Assembly: GCF_000002595.2 (NCBI RefSeq) | Contig: NC_057012.1 | Span: forward strand, 1,291,152 to 1,355,151 | DNA: 64,000 nt | DNA from: Chlamydomonas reinhardtii | Taxonomy: Eukaryota; Chlorophyta; Chlorophyceae; Chlamydomonadales; Chlamydomonadaceae | Direction of reading: 5' to 3' | Part shown: piece by piece, positions 15,462 to 26,613 of the stretch | Position numbering within the stretch: position 1 is the stretch's first letter | Layout: each line of letters begins with the position of its first letter | Made by a program: the position numbers and the translations under genes | The notes under the pieces: model-generated | Told to the model about the DNA's origin: nothing | Databases searched by the model: none | Seen by the model: the letters and a program-made list of their open reading frames with translations, nothing else

Positions 15462-16447
15462 GCTGGGCGGTTTGGCTGTGTGATGGGACAGGGTGTAGGC
15501 AGGTTGGCGAGGCCCCATAGGGTGCAGCTGCCGCCCATACCCCAAGCAGACGGCAAACAGTTTGCAGGCGCCAGGAGACTGAGCTGGGCGGTTTGGCTGG
15601 GCTCGTTTGTTGGTGAAGAAGCACAAGAACGGAAACATGCAGTTGGATGTCCTGGTGGATGCGAGCGGAATGTGCCGAGGTGAAGGGGACTAGCTCCGTG
15701 ATGCAGGTGCTGGTGTGCTGGTTACCGTAGGCGTGACATGCGAGGTGTGGAAGGAGCTAGCCGGGCGTCAATGGAAGCGCAGGCGGTGGTGACCACACAA
15801 GAGTCACTGGCGCGTGCGCGTGCACAGTGCGGGGAGTGTGTCCGCGTCGCTGGCCGCATGAATCCCAGTGAATCAGTGATGGCTGTGATGGATACATGAT
15901 CACTACGCCAGTCACAGCCCAGAGAGCGCCATCCAGCACTCCCGCAGCAGGCTGCAGCGCACATGTGGCTGCCCCGCCGAGCGTACTACAAGCCTCCCTC
16001 AACAGATGCTCCTCTGCCTCCCTCCTGTTCCACCTTCTCCTAGTTGGCGCCTACCGCCTCAATTCCTCTGGCACCAGGTGATCAACTACAACTCCTGTCA
16101 GCTAATCGACGCCAGCAGGAGAGCAGGCAGCAACTCGGCAAAGACAACTGATAGTGGCATACCCGCTCCATGGCCCCTGCCGCGGATCGCCTTACGCTAC
16201 ATCCCGGGTATACCCTCAGGCTTAGCACTTGGTGATGTATCTACTCAGCAGTCAGCACAGCGCAGCTACTCTAGCCCTAACGTAATGCTACACTACTGCA
16301 CATGAGAGCGGTCCGGCGCCCCAACAGTAGCCGCCGCGTGTGTGGATCTGGATCTGGAGGCGACGGTTGTGCTTGGACTGCGGCCACCTCCTCCATTACC
16401 CCCCACCCCCTCGATGCCAGGTCCGACCTCGCCATTGCGCGCGGCCA
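15462..16447. other. Convergent 3' regions of GDSL copy 2 and the dehydrogenase gene
   Basis: No gene is seen. A segment of about 35 bases beginning CAGGCGCCAGGAGACTGAGC occurs twice, once spanning the GDSL stop codon (from ~15436) and again in the 3' region (from ~15567), as a local direct duplication. No TGTAA was found for either gene, so the transcript ends are unknown. Confidence 0.5.
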
Positions 16448-19325
16448 TCAGGCGCTCACAGGAGTTCCGCCGTTGGGGTGCAGCACCTGAGAATAAGCCC
16501 GGCGCGCAAGGAGCGGGAGTGGTGCGGCATGGGTGCGCGTCCGTCCCAAGACGTGGGGACGTGGTTACGTGTGTCGTGCCCCGCTTACTCCGACGGATTG
16601 CACGCGCGCACACAGGCACCGCCACAAGTCAGCACCATCCCAACACGTGCGCCCACCTACGCATGCGAAGGTGAGGCACTGGTGAGCTCCACCTGATGTC
16701 CCCGAGGCCCCATGTCCCCATGGCCCCATGTCCCCATGTCCTGACACGGACTCCACGCCCCTCCCATTACACCACCGCCCCACCCACCTGGCCGCTCATG
16801 GTGGCGCCGTCGCTGCTGGCCAGGAACACGTAGCAGGGACCCACCTGGGGGCGAGGGCGCGGAGGCGGGAGGGTAGGGCACGGGCGCGAGGGGCGGGGCA
16901 GTCATTCATATCCTGCGCTAGGGAGGGGGGCTGGCGCCGGGTTCTCCAGCACGCGAGAGAGCGGTACCGGCACCGCCCCGAAGTCCCCCCGACCAGCACA
17001 GCACCACGGCTGCGCCCCCTGGATTGGTTTTGGGATCTGGATCTCGGTTTACTTGGTTTCGACTTTCGACTTTCAGCTACCCCGGCCACAGGCCACCACC
17101 CACCTCCGAGGGCTGGCCTGCGCGCTGCATGGGCACCTGCGCAGGAAGGCGCCAGACAGCAGCATGGTCGCTCATCAGCCCCAGCACGAGGTTGAGGAAG
17201 GCACACGACACAGGAGACACACAGGAGACACGCACGGCGCACAGAACCGCACAGCACAACGTCCCGAAACAAGCTGTGACTGTTCCCCCCTTGGCCACCC
17301 TATCGCGCGGTGCATGCACGCGCCTGCCTCTGCCACGTGAGCAGGGCGGTGCGCGGGAAGGTGGCCGGAATGAAGGGCGTCCAGATGGGGCCGGGAGCCA
17401 CGCCGTTGACACGGATGCCTGCGGAGATGAAACACCGGACAGATTAAAAACCCAACAGCACTCCACTGCTTGCTCCCTGTCGCACATGGCGTCCACATGG
17501 TGGTCATGTACCACCCATCTGGCAATTCCCCCCATGCGCGCACACTAACCCTGACAACACGCACACCACTCCACCCCACCCCGTCCCAGCCCAATGCTCC
17601 TCCCTCACGGCCCCTTCTCCCTGCCGCTGCTCCCTACCCCTCACCTACCGCTAACCGACAGCTGCTGCGCCAGCGCCTGTGTGAAGCCTGCAATGGCGCC
17701 CTTGGTTGCGGAGTAGTCGATCAGGTGGCCCTCCCCCATGAAGGCAGTGACACTGGTGGTGTTGATGATCACGCCCGGGGCAGGGCTGCCGGTGGTGGTG
17801 GTGCCTCCTGTGGTGGTGCCGCTGCCTCCGGTCTTGGGCAGGTGCGGCAGCGCGGCCTGTGGGGGTTGTGATTGCCCCCGGGTGCGGCGGGTGCGGCGGG
17901 TGCGGCTAATGTTGGCGGGGGTGGTGGGGGCCGAGGCGGCCGGGTAGCTGCGGCGGGTGGAGCCCCCGTCGTGCCGTCAAGGCCACAGGCGAGGGCATGA
18001 CGGGGCTCCTGCATCTCGCACCCCCACTGGCAGCACACACGGCTTCGTTTTGTTGTTTTCTTTTCAACACACATACACTCACACGTCGCGTTGCTGCATC
18101 GCATACGCTTTCTTTCCGCTTTGTCTGCCTGGTGCTCTTTGACACACATGCGATCAGGTCACAGTTCCGCACCTTCGCCATGTGCATGTACCCCAGGATG
18201 TTGGTCTCAAAGGTGGACTCGATGTCGGCGTCCGTCATTTCGGTGATGGAGGTGCGGTAGTGCTGCACAGCCGCATTGTTCACCTGGGGGTTGGGTGGGT
18301 AGTGGTGGTGATGATGGGCCGCCACACAGCCACACAGCACCCGCCCACGCAGTGGTACACGCACCAGAATGTCCAGATGTCCCAGCTCCCTCACGCAGCG
18401 CTCCACTGCCTCGGCACAGGCCTGTACAGCGTAGGGGGCGGGGGGCGCGGATGTGCGCGCATGCGTGTGCGTGTGCAGAACAGGAGCGCAGGAGCAAAGG
18501 AGACCGGAGGCGTGTCCGGAGCAGGAGCAAAGGAACAAAGGAGGGGGTCACGGGACGTGGTGTGGGAGCGGTTGTGTGGAGTCGCCAAGATTCAAAACAG
18601 GGGATGAATGCCGGGGTGGACACATCGCACTCCCACTGGTGATCACAGACACATCCCCCACAGGAGGAGTTTCTTGCCTTGGGGTCGCGCACGTCGCCGG
18701 CCATAGTGCTGCAGCGCCGGCCTTCCGCCTCCACCATCTTACGGGTGGCGGCGGCGTCCTCGTGCTCATTTAGGTACAGGATGAACACATCGGCGCCTAG
18801 GAGGGGTGTAAGGTTGGAAGGTGGTGAGGTCAGCAACGGTTCTAGCGTGCCAGTGTGGATGCTCATAGCAGCTGGCTCCTCGTCCCTGGGCAAGCCTCCA
18901 TATTAGCCACCTCAGTTTGGATTGCACACACACAACATCAACAACCCTAACACCCCCCCAATATCACATGCCCGCTCGCATGCCTCCTCCCTCACACGCA
19001 CTCCACTCGTACGCACCCTCCCGCGCGAAGTGCACTGCCACGCTGCGGCCGATGCCGCTGTCTCCCCCCGTGATCAGCGCCACACGCCCACTCAGCTTGC
19101 CGGCTGCAGGTGCGGGGGTGCGGGTGCGGGTGCGCGATTGCGGTTGCGGGTGCGGGTGCAGGTGCAGGTGCAGGTGCAGGCGTGAACCACATGCGAGGGC
19201 GTGGCTAGGTGGTCATTACGTGAGAGGGTATGGCAAGATGGCAGGAGCCGCAGCCTACCGCCACGGCATGTAGGGGAAGGAGAGCAGCCGGACTTGAGGT
19301 CCAGATACCGCAAAACAACGCATAT

Positions 19326-19361
<36 letters not shown>

Positions 19362-20386
19362 GCGCTCTCCCTACCCCGCACCTCCCACGTAGTCATCCCG
19401 GATGACCACGGGCTTGGTCCACATGTCCGCCTCACTGCCCGGCTGGCTGGTCTGGGGGCGGGGGAGTGGGGGCAGGTGGGGAGTCAGAGCGCTTCAGAGG
19501 CACACAGCGTCTCCATGTGCGCTCCCCTGCTCCCCACTGGCACACGCACACGCGCACCTGGCCCTCGGGCATGATGGGGATGTTGTCTCGCACCGCCTGC
19601 GGCCCCACGTGTGCATGCAGCGACACACGGCAAGGCAGTGGGGCAGTGGGGCAGTGCCAGATGCCCTCGCGTATTCCACAGGGCGCATGCATCTACAGAA
19701 CCCTTCCCCCCAAGTGCTTTCCTGCAACATGCAGAATTCCCTTTCTGGACGCACGCCCTTCTGGACGCACACCCTGACACGTGCCTGCGCCCACGCCCCC
19801 CACGCCCCCACGCCCCCACTCACCTGCACCTTGTGCGCCACGCTCTCCGCCAAGCCGGCAGCAGTGTCCGCAAGCTTCTGCTGCACACCACCCACAGCCT
19901 CCTTAACCTGCGCCAGCAGCCATTGCGCACCATTGTTAGTATGGCATCGTGAGCTAGTAAGCTTGCATGCAGGTGATATCTGCTTGTGGCTGCGGCGTGT
20001 GGCGAGGTGTGGCCGTGCGCTCCCGGCTACTCCCGGTGGAGGGACCCAGAGCCCCCAGCCACTACAGCCACTGTCGAAGCGCGACACGCAGGCCCCCTCC
20101 TGGCCTCCTCCGCCGCCGACACGCGGACAGGTGGCCCAATAAGCGCATGAGCGCCTAGGTAAAAGGCTTCCAGTTACCCCCGCAGCCCGCACGGCCCGGC
20201 GGTCGCTTGCCCTGCGAGACGCCCCGCCGCGGCCCCTGTTTCCACGTGACCCTGCTCTCCGCTGAGTGATGTTTCCCCGCCACTGGCCACTCCGCCCCGC
20301 CTCGCTCGGACAGTAGCCGCCCGAGCCAACACGTGCCGCCCATCGCCGGTGTGCGTCCCTCGGCCCCGCTGGCCTACCCGCTCCAT
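16448..20386 (-). CDS. Short-chain dehydrogenase/reductase, YghA / general-stress-protein-39 type
   Basis: Thirteen exons: 20386-20378, 19907-19824, 19596-19558, 19451-19382, 19103-19017, 18796-18678, 18421-18365, 18283-18173, 17856-17649, 17418-17324, 17136-17104, 16844-16788 and 16486-16448, giving 335 residues. The coenzyme loop TGGDSGIG is at ~79-86, then the NNAA motif, the catalytic Ser in NTTSVTAF (~227) and YSATK (Tyr ~240, Lys ~244). PGPIWTPF and the end VLHPNGG match the YghA/GsiB-neighbour SDR subfamily, which includes NADP(H)-dependent oxidoreductases. Residues 4-31 form a Lys/Ala/Glu amphipathic helix of LEA-like character. The first exon (MER only) is inferred from phase and is the weakest part. 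Two introns, after exons 6 and 10, start with GC rather than GT. Substrate unknown. Confidence 0.88.
16697..16742. repeat. Short CCCATGTC-type minisatellite in the last dehydrogenase intron
   Basis: Imperfect direct repeats of GGCCCCATGTCCCCAT lie between the last two exons of the dehydrogenase gene. Confidence 0.6.
19327..19358. repeat. (CA)n microsatellite in a dehydrogenase intron
   Basis: Sixteen CA units lie within the intron 19381-19104. They read as GT repeats on the coding strand, close to the 5' splice site. Confidence 0.9.
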
Positions 20387-20955
20387 CCTTGCGCGCCGAG
20401 TTGCTCGTGCCGCGGCCGCTTAATAGGAAATACTGACTACTGCTGGGTCTTATGAGATGCTTGCGGTGTATTCAAAAGGTTGGACTCTTTTACAAGCGCG
20501 TGCCCCGAGTGGTGAGGAGTTGCGCGCGATGACGATTCGGCTTCCAGACCCACGGGTTCCTGTTTGCTTTCTTCGGGATCTCCAGGCCCTGCTGCCCGCT
20601 TTCAGGGCGATGAGGAGAGGCGGAGACAGCTGACCACGCTAGCACCCACGATGCTGCGGGGCCCCGTGTCGGTTGCGGCTGGCACACCGCACGGCCGCCG
20701 CCGCCGCCAGCCGCCGCCGTTGCCAACAAGCAATCAGGGAGTATGCACGCAAGGATTTTTGGTTGCGACTCGAGCTGCACGACAAGCAGCTGGATGAGGA
20801 GTTGTTCCCTGGGCAGCTGCCGCCGGAGCCGCGTCGCAGGCGCAAGGGCGTCAGGCGCAAGAGTGGCGGGCGCAAGGGGGGCCACCGCCGGAAGCAATCG
20901 AAGCACTGGCAGCCGCGAGCCAGGACAGCACGGCGGCGGCGCCAGAAGCGGGGCC
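20387..20955 (+). other. Sequence left of Fanzor cassette A, with an open frame that runs into it
   Basis: From about 20643 to the cassette edge at 20956 the plus strand is open in the same frame as the Fanzor ORF, without a proper ATG start. It would encode a basic segment including KDFWLRLELHDKQLDEELFP followed by Arg/Lys-rich sequence. It may be an N-terminal exon of the nuclease or flanking DNA that happens to be open. This stretch is absent beside cassette B. The part nearest 20387 would hold the promoter of the divergent dehydrogenase gene. Confidence 0.35.
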
Positions 20956-20963
20956 GATTCCTT

Positions 20964-21970
20964 ATGAGCATGGGCCACTGGCGGCACATGTCAGGCCTGG
21001 AACGACTCCAGCCAAACCGCCCACAGCTTGCGCCAGCCCTGCAGGCGTACGTCGGCGGCATCCCCACGGCGGCGACCGCGTCGGCGGCCCGGTTTGAAGA
21101 GCGCCTGCGCTACCTCTTCGCCAGTGGGGCAGCAGGGCAGGCGGCGGGGCAGGCGGCGGGGCAGGAGGCGGGGCAGGTGGAGGCGGCGGGGCCGGCAGAG
21201 GCGGGGCCCCCGGGCGCAGTGCACGTGCTGTGGCACTACCACTTCTCCGCCTTCCGCCGAAAGCGCTGGGCTGCGTTCATCCAGCGCGACCGCGCGCTCC
21301 ACCGCGTCGCCAAGCAGCTCACAGGCGGCAGGCCCAAGGAGGAGGTGGTGGTGGGGTGGGGTTCGTGGGCCTTCCAGGGAGGGAAGGGCGGCTCCCCCAT
21401 CTCCGTCAGGGGCGGGCGCGCGCCGACGGGGCGGCTCATCAAGCTGCTCCGTGAGCGCTACGCCAAGCATGTGTTCATCATCGATGAATACAAGACCTCC
21501 AAGGTGGGTGGGTTGAGTGGGATTGCAATTGCCGGTGGGTGGGTGGGCCGCTGGGTTTATGCCTGGCTTTAGCGGAAGCCCTTGTGTGGCCCCCCTCCCT
21601 CCCACCCTCCCGGCCATGCAGACATGCTACAACTGCGGGTGTCAGGAGATGGCCATCAAGCGGCTTGGGGGGCTGAAGGAGGGGCAGCGGCCCTGGTCGG
21701 TCAAAGTCTGCAACGACTGCTTGACGACCTGGGTGAGGACCGTGCATGTGCGGGGACGGCTGGGCACTGGGGACGGATTGATTGACAGGTTGACGGTTGG
21801 GACAGCTCATGTGCGCTCTCCTCTTCCTCCCCGTTCCCCATCCCCAGAACCGCGACGTCTCCGCCGCCAACGTGATCCGTGTGCTCCTCCTGCTGAAGCT
21901 GATGGGCTTCGAGCGGCCGACCAAGCTGCAGCGGCCGCCATGGCCGCCGGCGGCGGCGGGGCCGGGCTGA
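20964..21970 (+). CDS. Fanzor (eukaryotic TnpB-like RNA-guided nuclease) C-terminal part, copy A
   Basis: Exons 20964-21503, 21622-21732 and 21848-21970, all phase 0, encode 257 residues from the first in-cassette ATG. The order of motifs is that of Fanzor/TnpB C-termini. GHWRHMSG comes first, then VVVGWGSWAFQGGKGGSPIS, then IDEYKTSK directly before a four-Cys zinc finger (CYNCG...CNDC), then WNRDVSAANVIRVL, the RuvC-III motif with its catalytic Asp. The Glu of DEYKTSK may supply the second acidic residue, as described for Fanzors with a rearranged site. The RuvC-I Asp (DPG-type motif) was not found in the cassette, so the nuclease may be incomplete. Alternatively an upstream exon supplies it: the frame is open back to ~20643. 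Known Fanzors use a guide RNA transcribed from the element's 3' end. Activity here is unproven. Confidence 0.72.
21130..21190 (+). repeat. 12-bp coding minisatellite in Fanzor copy A
   Basis: Units like GCAGGCGGCGGG encode (Q-A-A-G)n between the RuvC blocks. Cassette B has exactly one unit more (12 bp), which accounts for the length difference between the cassettes. Confidence 0.8.
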
Positions 21971-22232
21971 GAGCCTGAACGGCGCTAGCAGGGCGTGGGG
22001 CTGAGGGTGCACGTGTTGATTGGCGGCGAGTGACGTGACTAGTTTGTTAGCTGCGGGTTAGCACGGACTGTGCACCCCACCCAACCGGCCACGTCCGGAT
22101 TTGCGGGGATGCCAAAGGCCCCCAACATAGAGGCGTGTGCTTAGTAGGCGCCCGCGTCAAGGTGGCTGGGTTGATAACGACCCGGGATCAGCCCTTTTCC
22201 TGCCTCCCTAAGGCAGCCACCTCCTTGTTGGT
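21971..22232 (+). other. Conserved 3' tail of Fanzor cassette A, candidate guide-RNA (omega-RNA) region
   Basis: This 262-bp non-coding tail differs from its cassette B counterpart by about one base, so it belongs to the mobile unit. In TnpB and characterised Fanzor systems the guide RNA scaffold overlaps the ORF end and the element's right end, with the guide lying just beyond. By position this tail is where such an RNA would be made. No structure or transcription has been shown; the call is inference. Confidence 0.35.
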
Positions 22233-25200
22233 TGCGACACGTGCCTGCTGACGCAGCTATCAAGCAAGCTAGCGAGCACGCACAGCATGAGGTCGCCCTC
22301 CTCTGAGCCCCAGGGGCGTGTCACTGCGACGCCTACAGTCAGCGAGACGCCAAGCGAGGGGCAATGGGAGCGGGAGTGAGAGGGCTGGGGGAGGGCCCAG
22401 CACATTGAACCTGCACTACCCCCCCTTTTACATTGGGTTCGGTTTCGTTGCGACTGGTATCTACACCCCGCCCCTCATGCAATGGCAGAGTTGACAAACC
22501 CAGACCGTCAGCAGGCGCTTTCCCAGTGCAATCAAGCTACTGCCGTTCTGCAATTTGTGTAAGCTGCTGGGGCCTGAGACTATTCATCCCATGCAGGCCC
22601 TGTGACCTGTCCATTTCTGGACGCACCCCGTGACACCACTGCTGTTTTGCATTAGTGCTGTCTCTGGTAAGACCCAAGGTAAGACCCCCCTGGCCCCAGC
22701 AGCTGCAGCAGGCTGCAGTGACGCACGGTGACGCTGGCTCGTCCCTAGCGAACCCCTTGCCCCGAATTTCCGCTGGCCACCGCAGCCATGCAACGTTCTT
22801 GTATACTCCCACCAGGGCCATGTTGCTTCTCCGGACCTGTATCCTTTGCACCGTGGCGGGGGCACGCGCATTTTGTCAGGAGGGTGGGAAATCCGGAAAG
22901 TTGTGGATTGAGTCTGGTCGTACGGTTGCGGAAACCGGGCTGTGGCAGCAACTTAGTTGTGGTTGGCGGGGGGTCCAAGTTTGGGGCGGCGGCCTGTGCC
23001 GACAACTAAGATTGGGCCGGGGGGCCGTGTCAGATGCGGCCGGGGCCCCCGCGCGGCAACTCAGATGCGGTCCGACGCCATTGAAGATTGCGCGCGGGGG
23101 AGGTATCCACAACCTAGTTTCCCGACATCAGATGGGATATCCCCTCAGAAAGGAGCTTAGGAGAACACAGGACGGTCGGGGGGATTCACAGGATGGTGAG
23201 TGGATGGCGGGCCGGGTGATGGCGGTGGGTAGTGGCACCTGCTGACAACCCGGCAGCTGGGGAGGGATTGCCTGCCTATATGTTCATATACATATTTAAG
23301 CTGCTGAAGTATTTATATATGCTCGCATTTCCCAGCAAGGCTTCTGGCAGCTCCCCTCTCTTGGGTCAGTCCATGAACTGAGCGAGTTAGAAGCTCCATA
23401 GTAAGGGATATGGTTGACAGTATGTAACACTACAGGACCATTAAACCTGTAGGCAGTTTGGGGGTGTTTGCCAAAGACGAACCACTGGTTCGCGGCAGCT
23501 TGCTGGCAACTTTGCCCATTTAAGGGCGCCCGGGGTGTCTACGATCATTCCAGTTGCTGAGTGGTATTCATTTAAAGCACTGCCTAGGACTATGAAGCGC
23601 GCTGAAGGAACTGCTGATCACCAGAGTTCTTGCTTCCTTGCCTTCTTTTAAGGCTTCGCACACGAATATAGTTTGTTGCATAGAGCCTGTGTCTGCAGTC
23701 TGTGTCTGCAGCCTATATGTGAGAGAGTTGACGGGGATGGAAGCGGGCTGCCCGTTCTTGCGCTACCCGGCTTCCGCTGGGCGTGCCGCCATGCAGCCGT
23801 GCACCTACTACCGTGCAAACACTACACAACGATGCTTGGCTCTCAAAACCAGATATGAGCGCGCGCCAACTGAGTTGTGCAGCGGGGCCGCCCTGCTAAA
23901 CTCAGATTGGGATGCGTGTCAACCGAGTTGCGCGGCGGGACTGGTCTCCCAAACTTGGATTGGGGCGGGCGGCAACTGAGATGCGCGGCGGGACCGGTCC
24001 CCCAAACTCAGATTGGGGCGGGTGGCAGCTGAGATGCGCAGCGGCACCCCTGCCGCCAACCAAGATGCCGCCCGGCGGCAACCAAGATGCCCCGCGAGAC
24101 AGATGCCCGACCAGACCCACCCCCCAAGATGCCCCCCGGCGGCAACTTTCCCACCCTCCTTTTTGTCACACTCCCGCACTAACCCCGGCCTCGGTCCGTC
24201 TCCTGTTATGACAGGCCGAAGCAAGCGAGGCCATACACACTCTAAGACGTGTCTGGTTCGTAGGGCTGGCATATTAGTTGGCAAAACACGCAGGTTGGAA
24301 TCGGTCAGGGAACGGGTACAAAATTGCAGGAGACCTGGTCACCTGAGAGCATAACAAACGCAAGCATAAGCTGGATACGCCGACCAATGTTGGCTACACG
24401 ACGGTGCACTATGATATTAGCAGCGAGTTGGCCAAGTCAGGTCGCCATGTCGCCGTCGCCGAAGAGCCCCGATAACTAACGATTGCAAGTAATGGACCGG
24501 CAACGTTGCTTGTACTCACTCACGTCTCAATTGGCATACAACATTCACTAGATGGCAGCTGCGCCCGTTGTGCGACCACTGGGCCCCTCGCATCTCAATC
24601 GTGTGAGACACGCGGCGATTACTCGCTGCACCCGCTGCGGGGCAGCTGCGAGGAGCTCCACAACATCCCCTCGCCGGCCGAAGTGGGTCCGGTGCAGCTC
24701 TGAGCCCACACCCACATAAGTGGAGCAGCATAGGAGTACACAAGCAGTAGGTCACTTAGAAGTCCATCACCGGCAGTTTGGGCACTCCTCGGCACCCGAA
24801 GTTGCGCAACACCTTCCGTGCGTCACAGAACTGACAGCACCTATGGCACTCCCTGCCGAGCGTGCCCTGTAGCTGTGTTTGTATTGCTCCTCACGCTCCT
24901 GCAGTTGCGCCCAGCGCGGCACAGAAACGCCACAGGGTCGGGGGGGGGGGGCGGCAACTGCTTCTAGGGGTGAGCTGGATTGAACCACCCTGGATTGTGC
25001 TGGCGCGCGTGGGGGGCGCGGAGCCCACTTGAAGGATGGCGCACTGGCGCGACAACACGCTCAGAGTTCGGCTAGGGTAACCAACCGTTGGCCTGGTTTG
25101 CTGATGAGCCTGGCACTGGTGCCAGGTGCAAGCAATCCCCAAACCATCAGGCGTGGGGGCCCTCTCTGCTGCGCCAGAAGCTTGGCCGGAAGAGGGATTT

Positions 25201-26280
25201 CGGCACATGGCTTGGCCAAACCGTTAGATTGTCATCAGTCATCGGAATGATCGGTCATCACGCTGGGTCACGGCGCCAGCCATAGTGTCGGTCAGACACG
25301 GTTAGGCAGGTCGCGCCGTTGCGCCCCGGGGCACTCATGTTCGGGGCACTCACACGTTAGCACGTGCTTTGGCCGAAGCGCATGTCCAGCTACCAGCGCA
25401 AGCGCCGGCCTACCTCAAGTAACATGAAAGGGTGCTGATAGCATGGACAGTGACGAGGCCCGGTTGAGGCACGGGCAAGCACGGGTGGGGGGGGGGCGTA
25501 CGGGTGGGGACGGGGCCAGCTCTGATCCCAACTCCCGCCAGTACTCTGCCAGCGGGAAGAAAGGCAGCGCCTGAACGACGCTGCAGGCGTGTGCTCATAG
25601 GTGCTGTCCTAGCGCGGAAGTCTCATTTGGTGCCCGACCCCGTGTGTCGAAGTCGAGCCGCAAAACCGCAACGAGTGGCCGATGCTAACCAGGATGGTTC
25701 TACACCCTTGCCCCAGTCTCCGACTATGGCCCAAACCTTGCCCTTGATATGCGCCGATGTCGACCAGTAGAGCGGTTACCCGCTGTGTTAAAAAACGGCA
25801 ACCTTTCTGGCGCCAAACACGCCAAGACCGTCCGAAGACGGGGCGCTGAAAGCTGATCCGTATCAGCTCAAATGTGTCCTGTGATGTTGTAATTGATGTG
25901 TTACTGTTCAGGACGACATACGGGGACAACTATGACACAGCTATTTCTTGGGTCGGTTCTTGCATGCTTGTGTCTTTTGTGCGAGCTTTTGCATGTATAG
26001 CGCGCTTAACATTGTCAAGTGAGAGAAGATTTAGTGTTTGCGGGTGCGCCAGATAGGACACAGGAGCGCCGGGCAGGGCCGCGAGGGACGAGGCCCCCAG
26101 TCAACCGCGATCTTTAGTTTCTCCTATGAGCCCAGTTGTGTTAACGATACGCAAGGTAATTGCTTGCATCATGTCAAAGCCTGGAAGGCTCAGAAAAAGA
26201 GGGTGTACGGTAGTGGCGGGCCCAATGCACCGGCGCCTGATTTTTAAGCTCGAGAACGCTCCCTAACTTGTCAGTGCTGC
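22233..26280. other. 4-kb gene-free stretch with diverged repeats
   Basis: No gene could be supported on either strand. Base composition is mixed, with AT-rich patches such as 23275-23325. The 53-bp tandem repeats at 23867-24025 and related degenerate copies of the same motif (AACT-A-GATG-CGG) around 22890-23075 suggest repeat-derived DNA. Several open frames of 60-200 codons exist but have no domain or splice support. Confidence 0.5.
23867..24025. repeat. 53-bp tandem repeat, three full units
   Basis: Units start at 23867, 23920 and 23973, each exactly 53 bases, beginning CAAC(T/C)GAG and containing CTCAGATTGGG or a variant. A decayed fourth unit and shorter CAACCAAGATGCC fragments continue to about 24100. 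No spacers separate the units, so this is not a CRISPR array. Confidence 0.85.
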
Positions 26281-26314
26281 TTCTAAGCGCACACAAGCGT
26301 AGACTTAACAGCTC

Positions 26315-26320
26315 TATATA
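26315..26320 (+). promoter_or_regulatory. Candidate TATA box of GP1
   Basis: TATATA within GCTCTATATAGGGCCC lies 294 bases before the GP1 start codon, giving a plausible 5' UTR of about 270 bases. No transcription-start data can be seen. Confidence 0.45.
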
Positions 26321-26613
26321 GGGCCCAGTCTACACCGCGTTGCTCGTCGGAGACCCTGCCGCGCGTTACCAGCTTGGTGAGTCGCGCCTTGACCAGCTGC
26401 TGCGCCTCCGCTTCGTCGGTGCCCACAGTGTCAGCGTCGACAGTCTGATCATAGGGCCACATGCAGCTTGCCGGGCCACAAATTAGCGCTCTCCTGGCCT
26501 GAGTTCGACCGGCAATCAGGCCTTGCTGGCAATCACACTCTCGCCCCTTGCTCTGCAGGCTTCCTCGTGAACGGCATTCGCTACAGCGCGAGGTTAATCG
26601 AAGGTTTGCCGCT

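Larger units (their letters stand above)
20956..22232 (+). mobile_element. Fanzor cassette A (1,277 bp)
   Basis: This block recurs inverted at 36528-35240 with only a few percent difference, including introns and the 3' non-coding tail. Similarity starts at GATTCCTTATGAGC in both and ends at CTCCTTGTTGGT in both. The flanks on either side are unrelated, which defines the unit. No terminal inverted repeat and no clear target-site duplication are visible. A short palindrome, CTGCCT-ccct(a)-AGGCAG, sits about 15 bases from the right end. The cassette carries a three-exon Fanzor-type ORF. Without a transposase gene it is either non-autonomous or a product of segmental duplication. The mechanism is not determined from sequence. 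Confidence 0.7.

Noticed and set aside
22200-22232. Helitron 3' terminus at the end of the Fanzor cassette
   Set aside because: There is a hairpin ~15 bases from the end, but the end is TTGGT rather than CTRR, and the start is not TC.
22655-23245. 196-codon plus-strand frame in the gene-free stretch
   Set aside because: Runs through degenerate repeat sequence, with no recognisable protein features.
23867-24025. CRISPR-like array
   Set aside because: Units are directly adjacent without spacers and the DNA is a eukaryotic nuclear genome.
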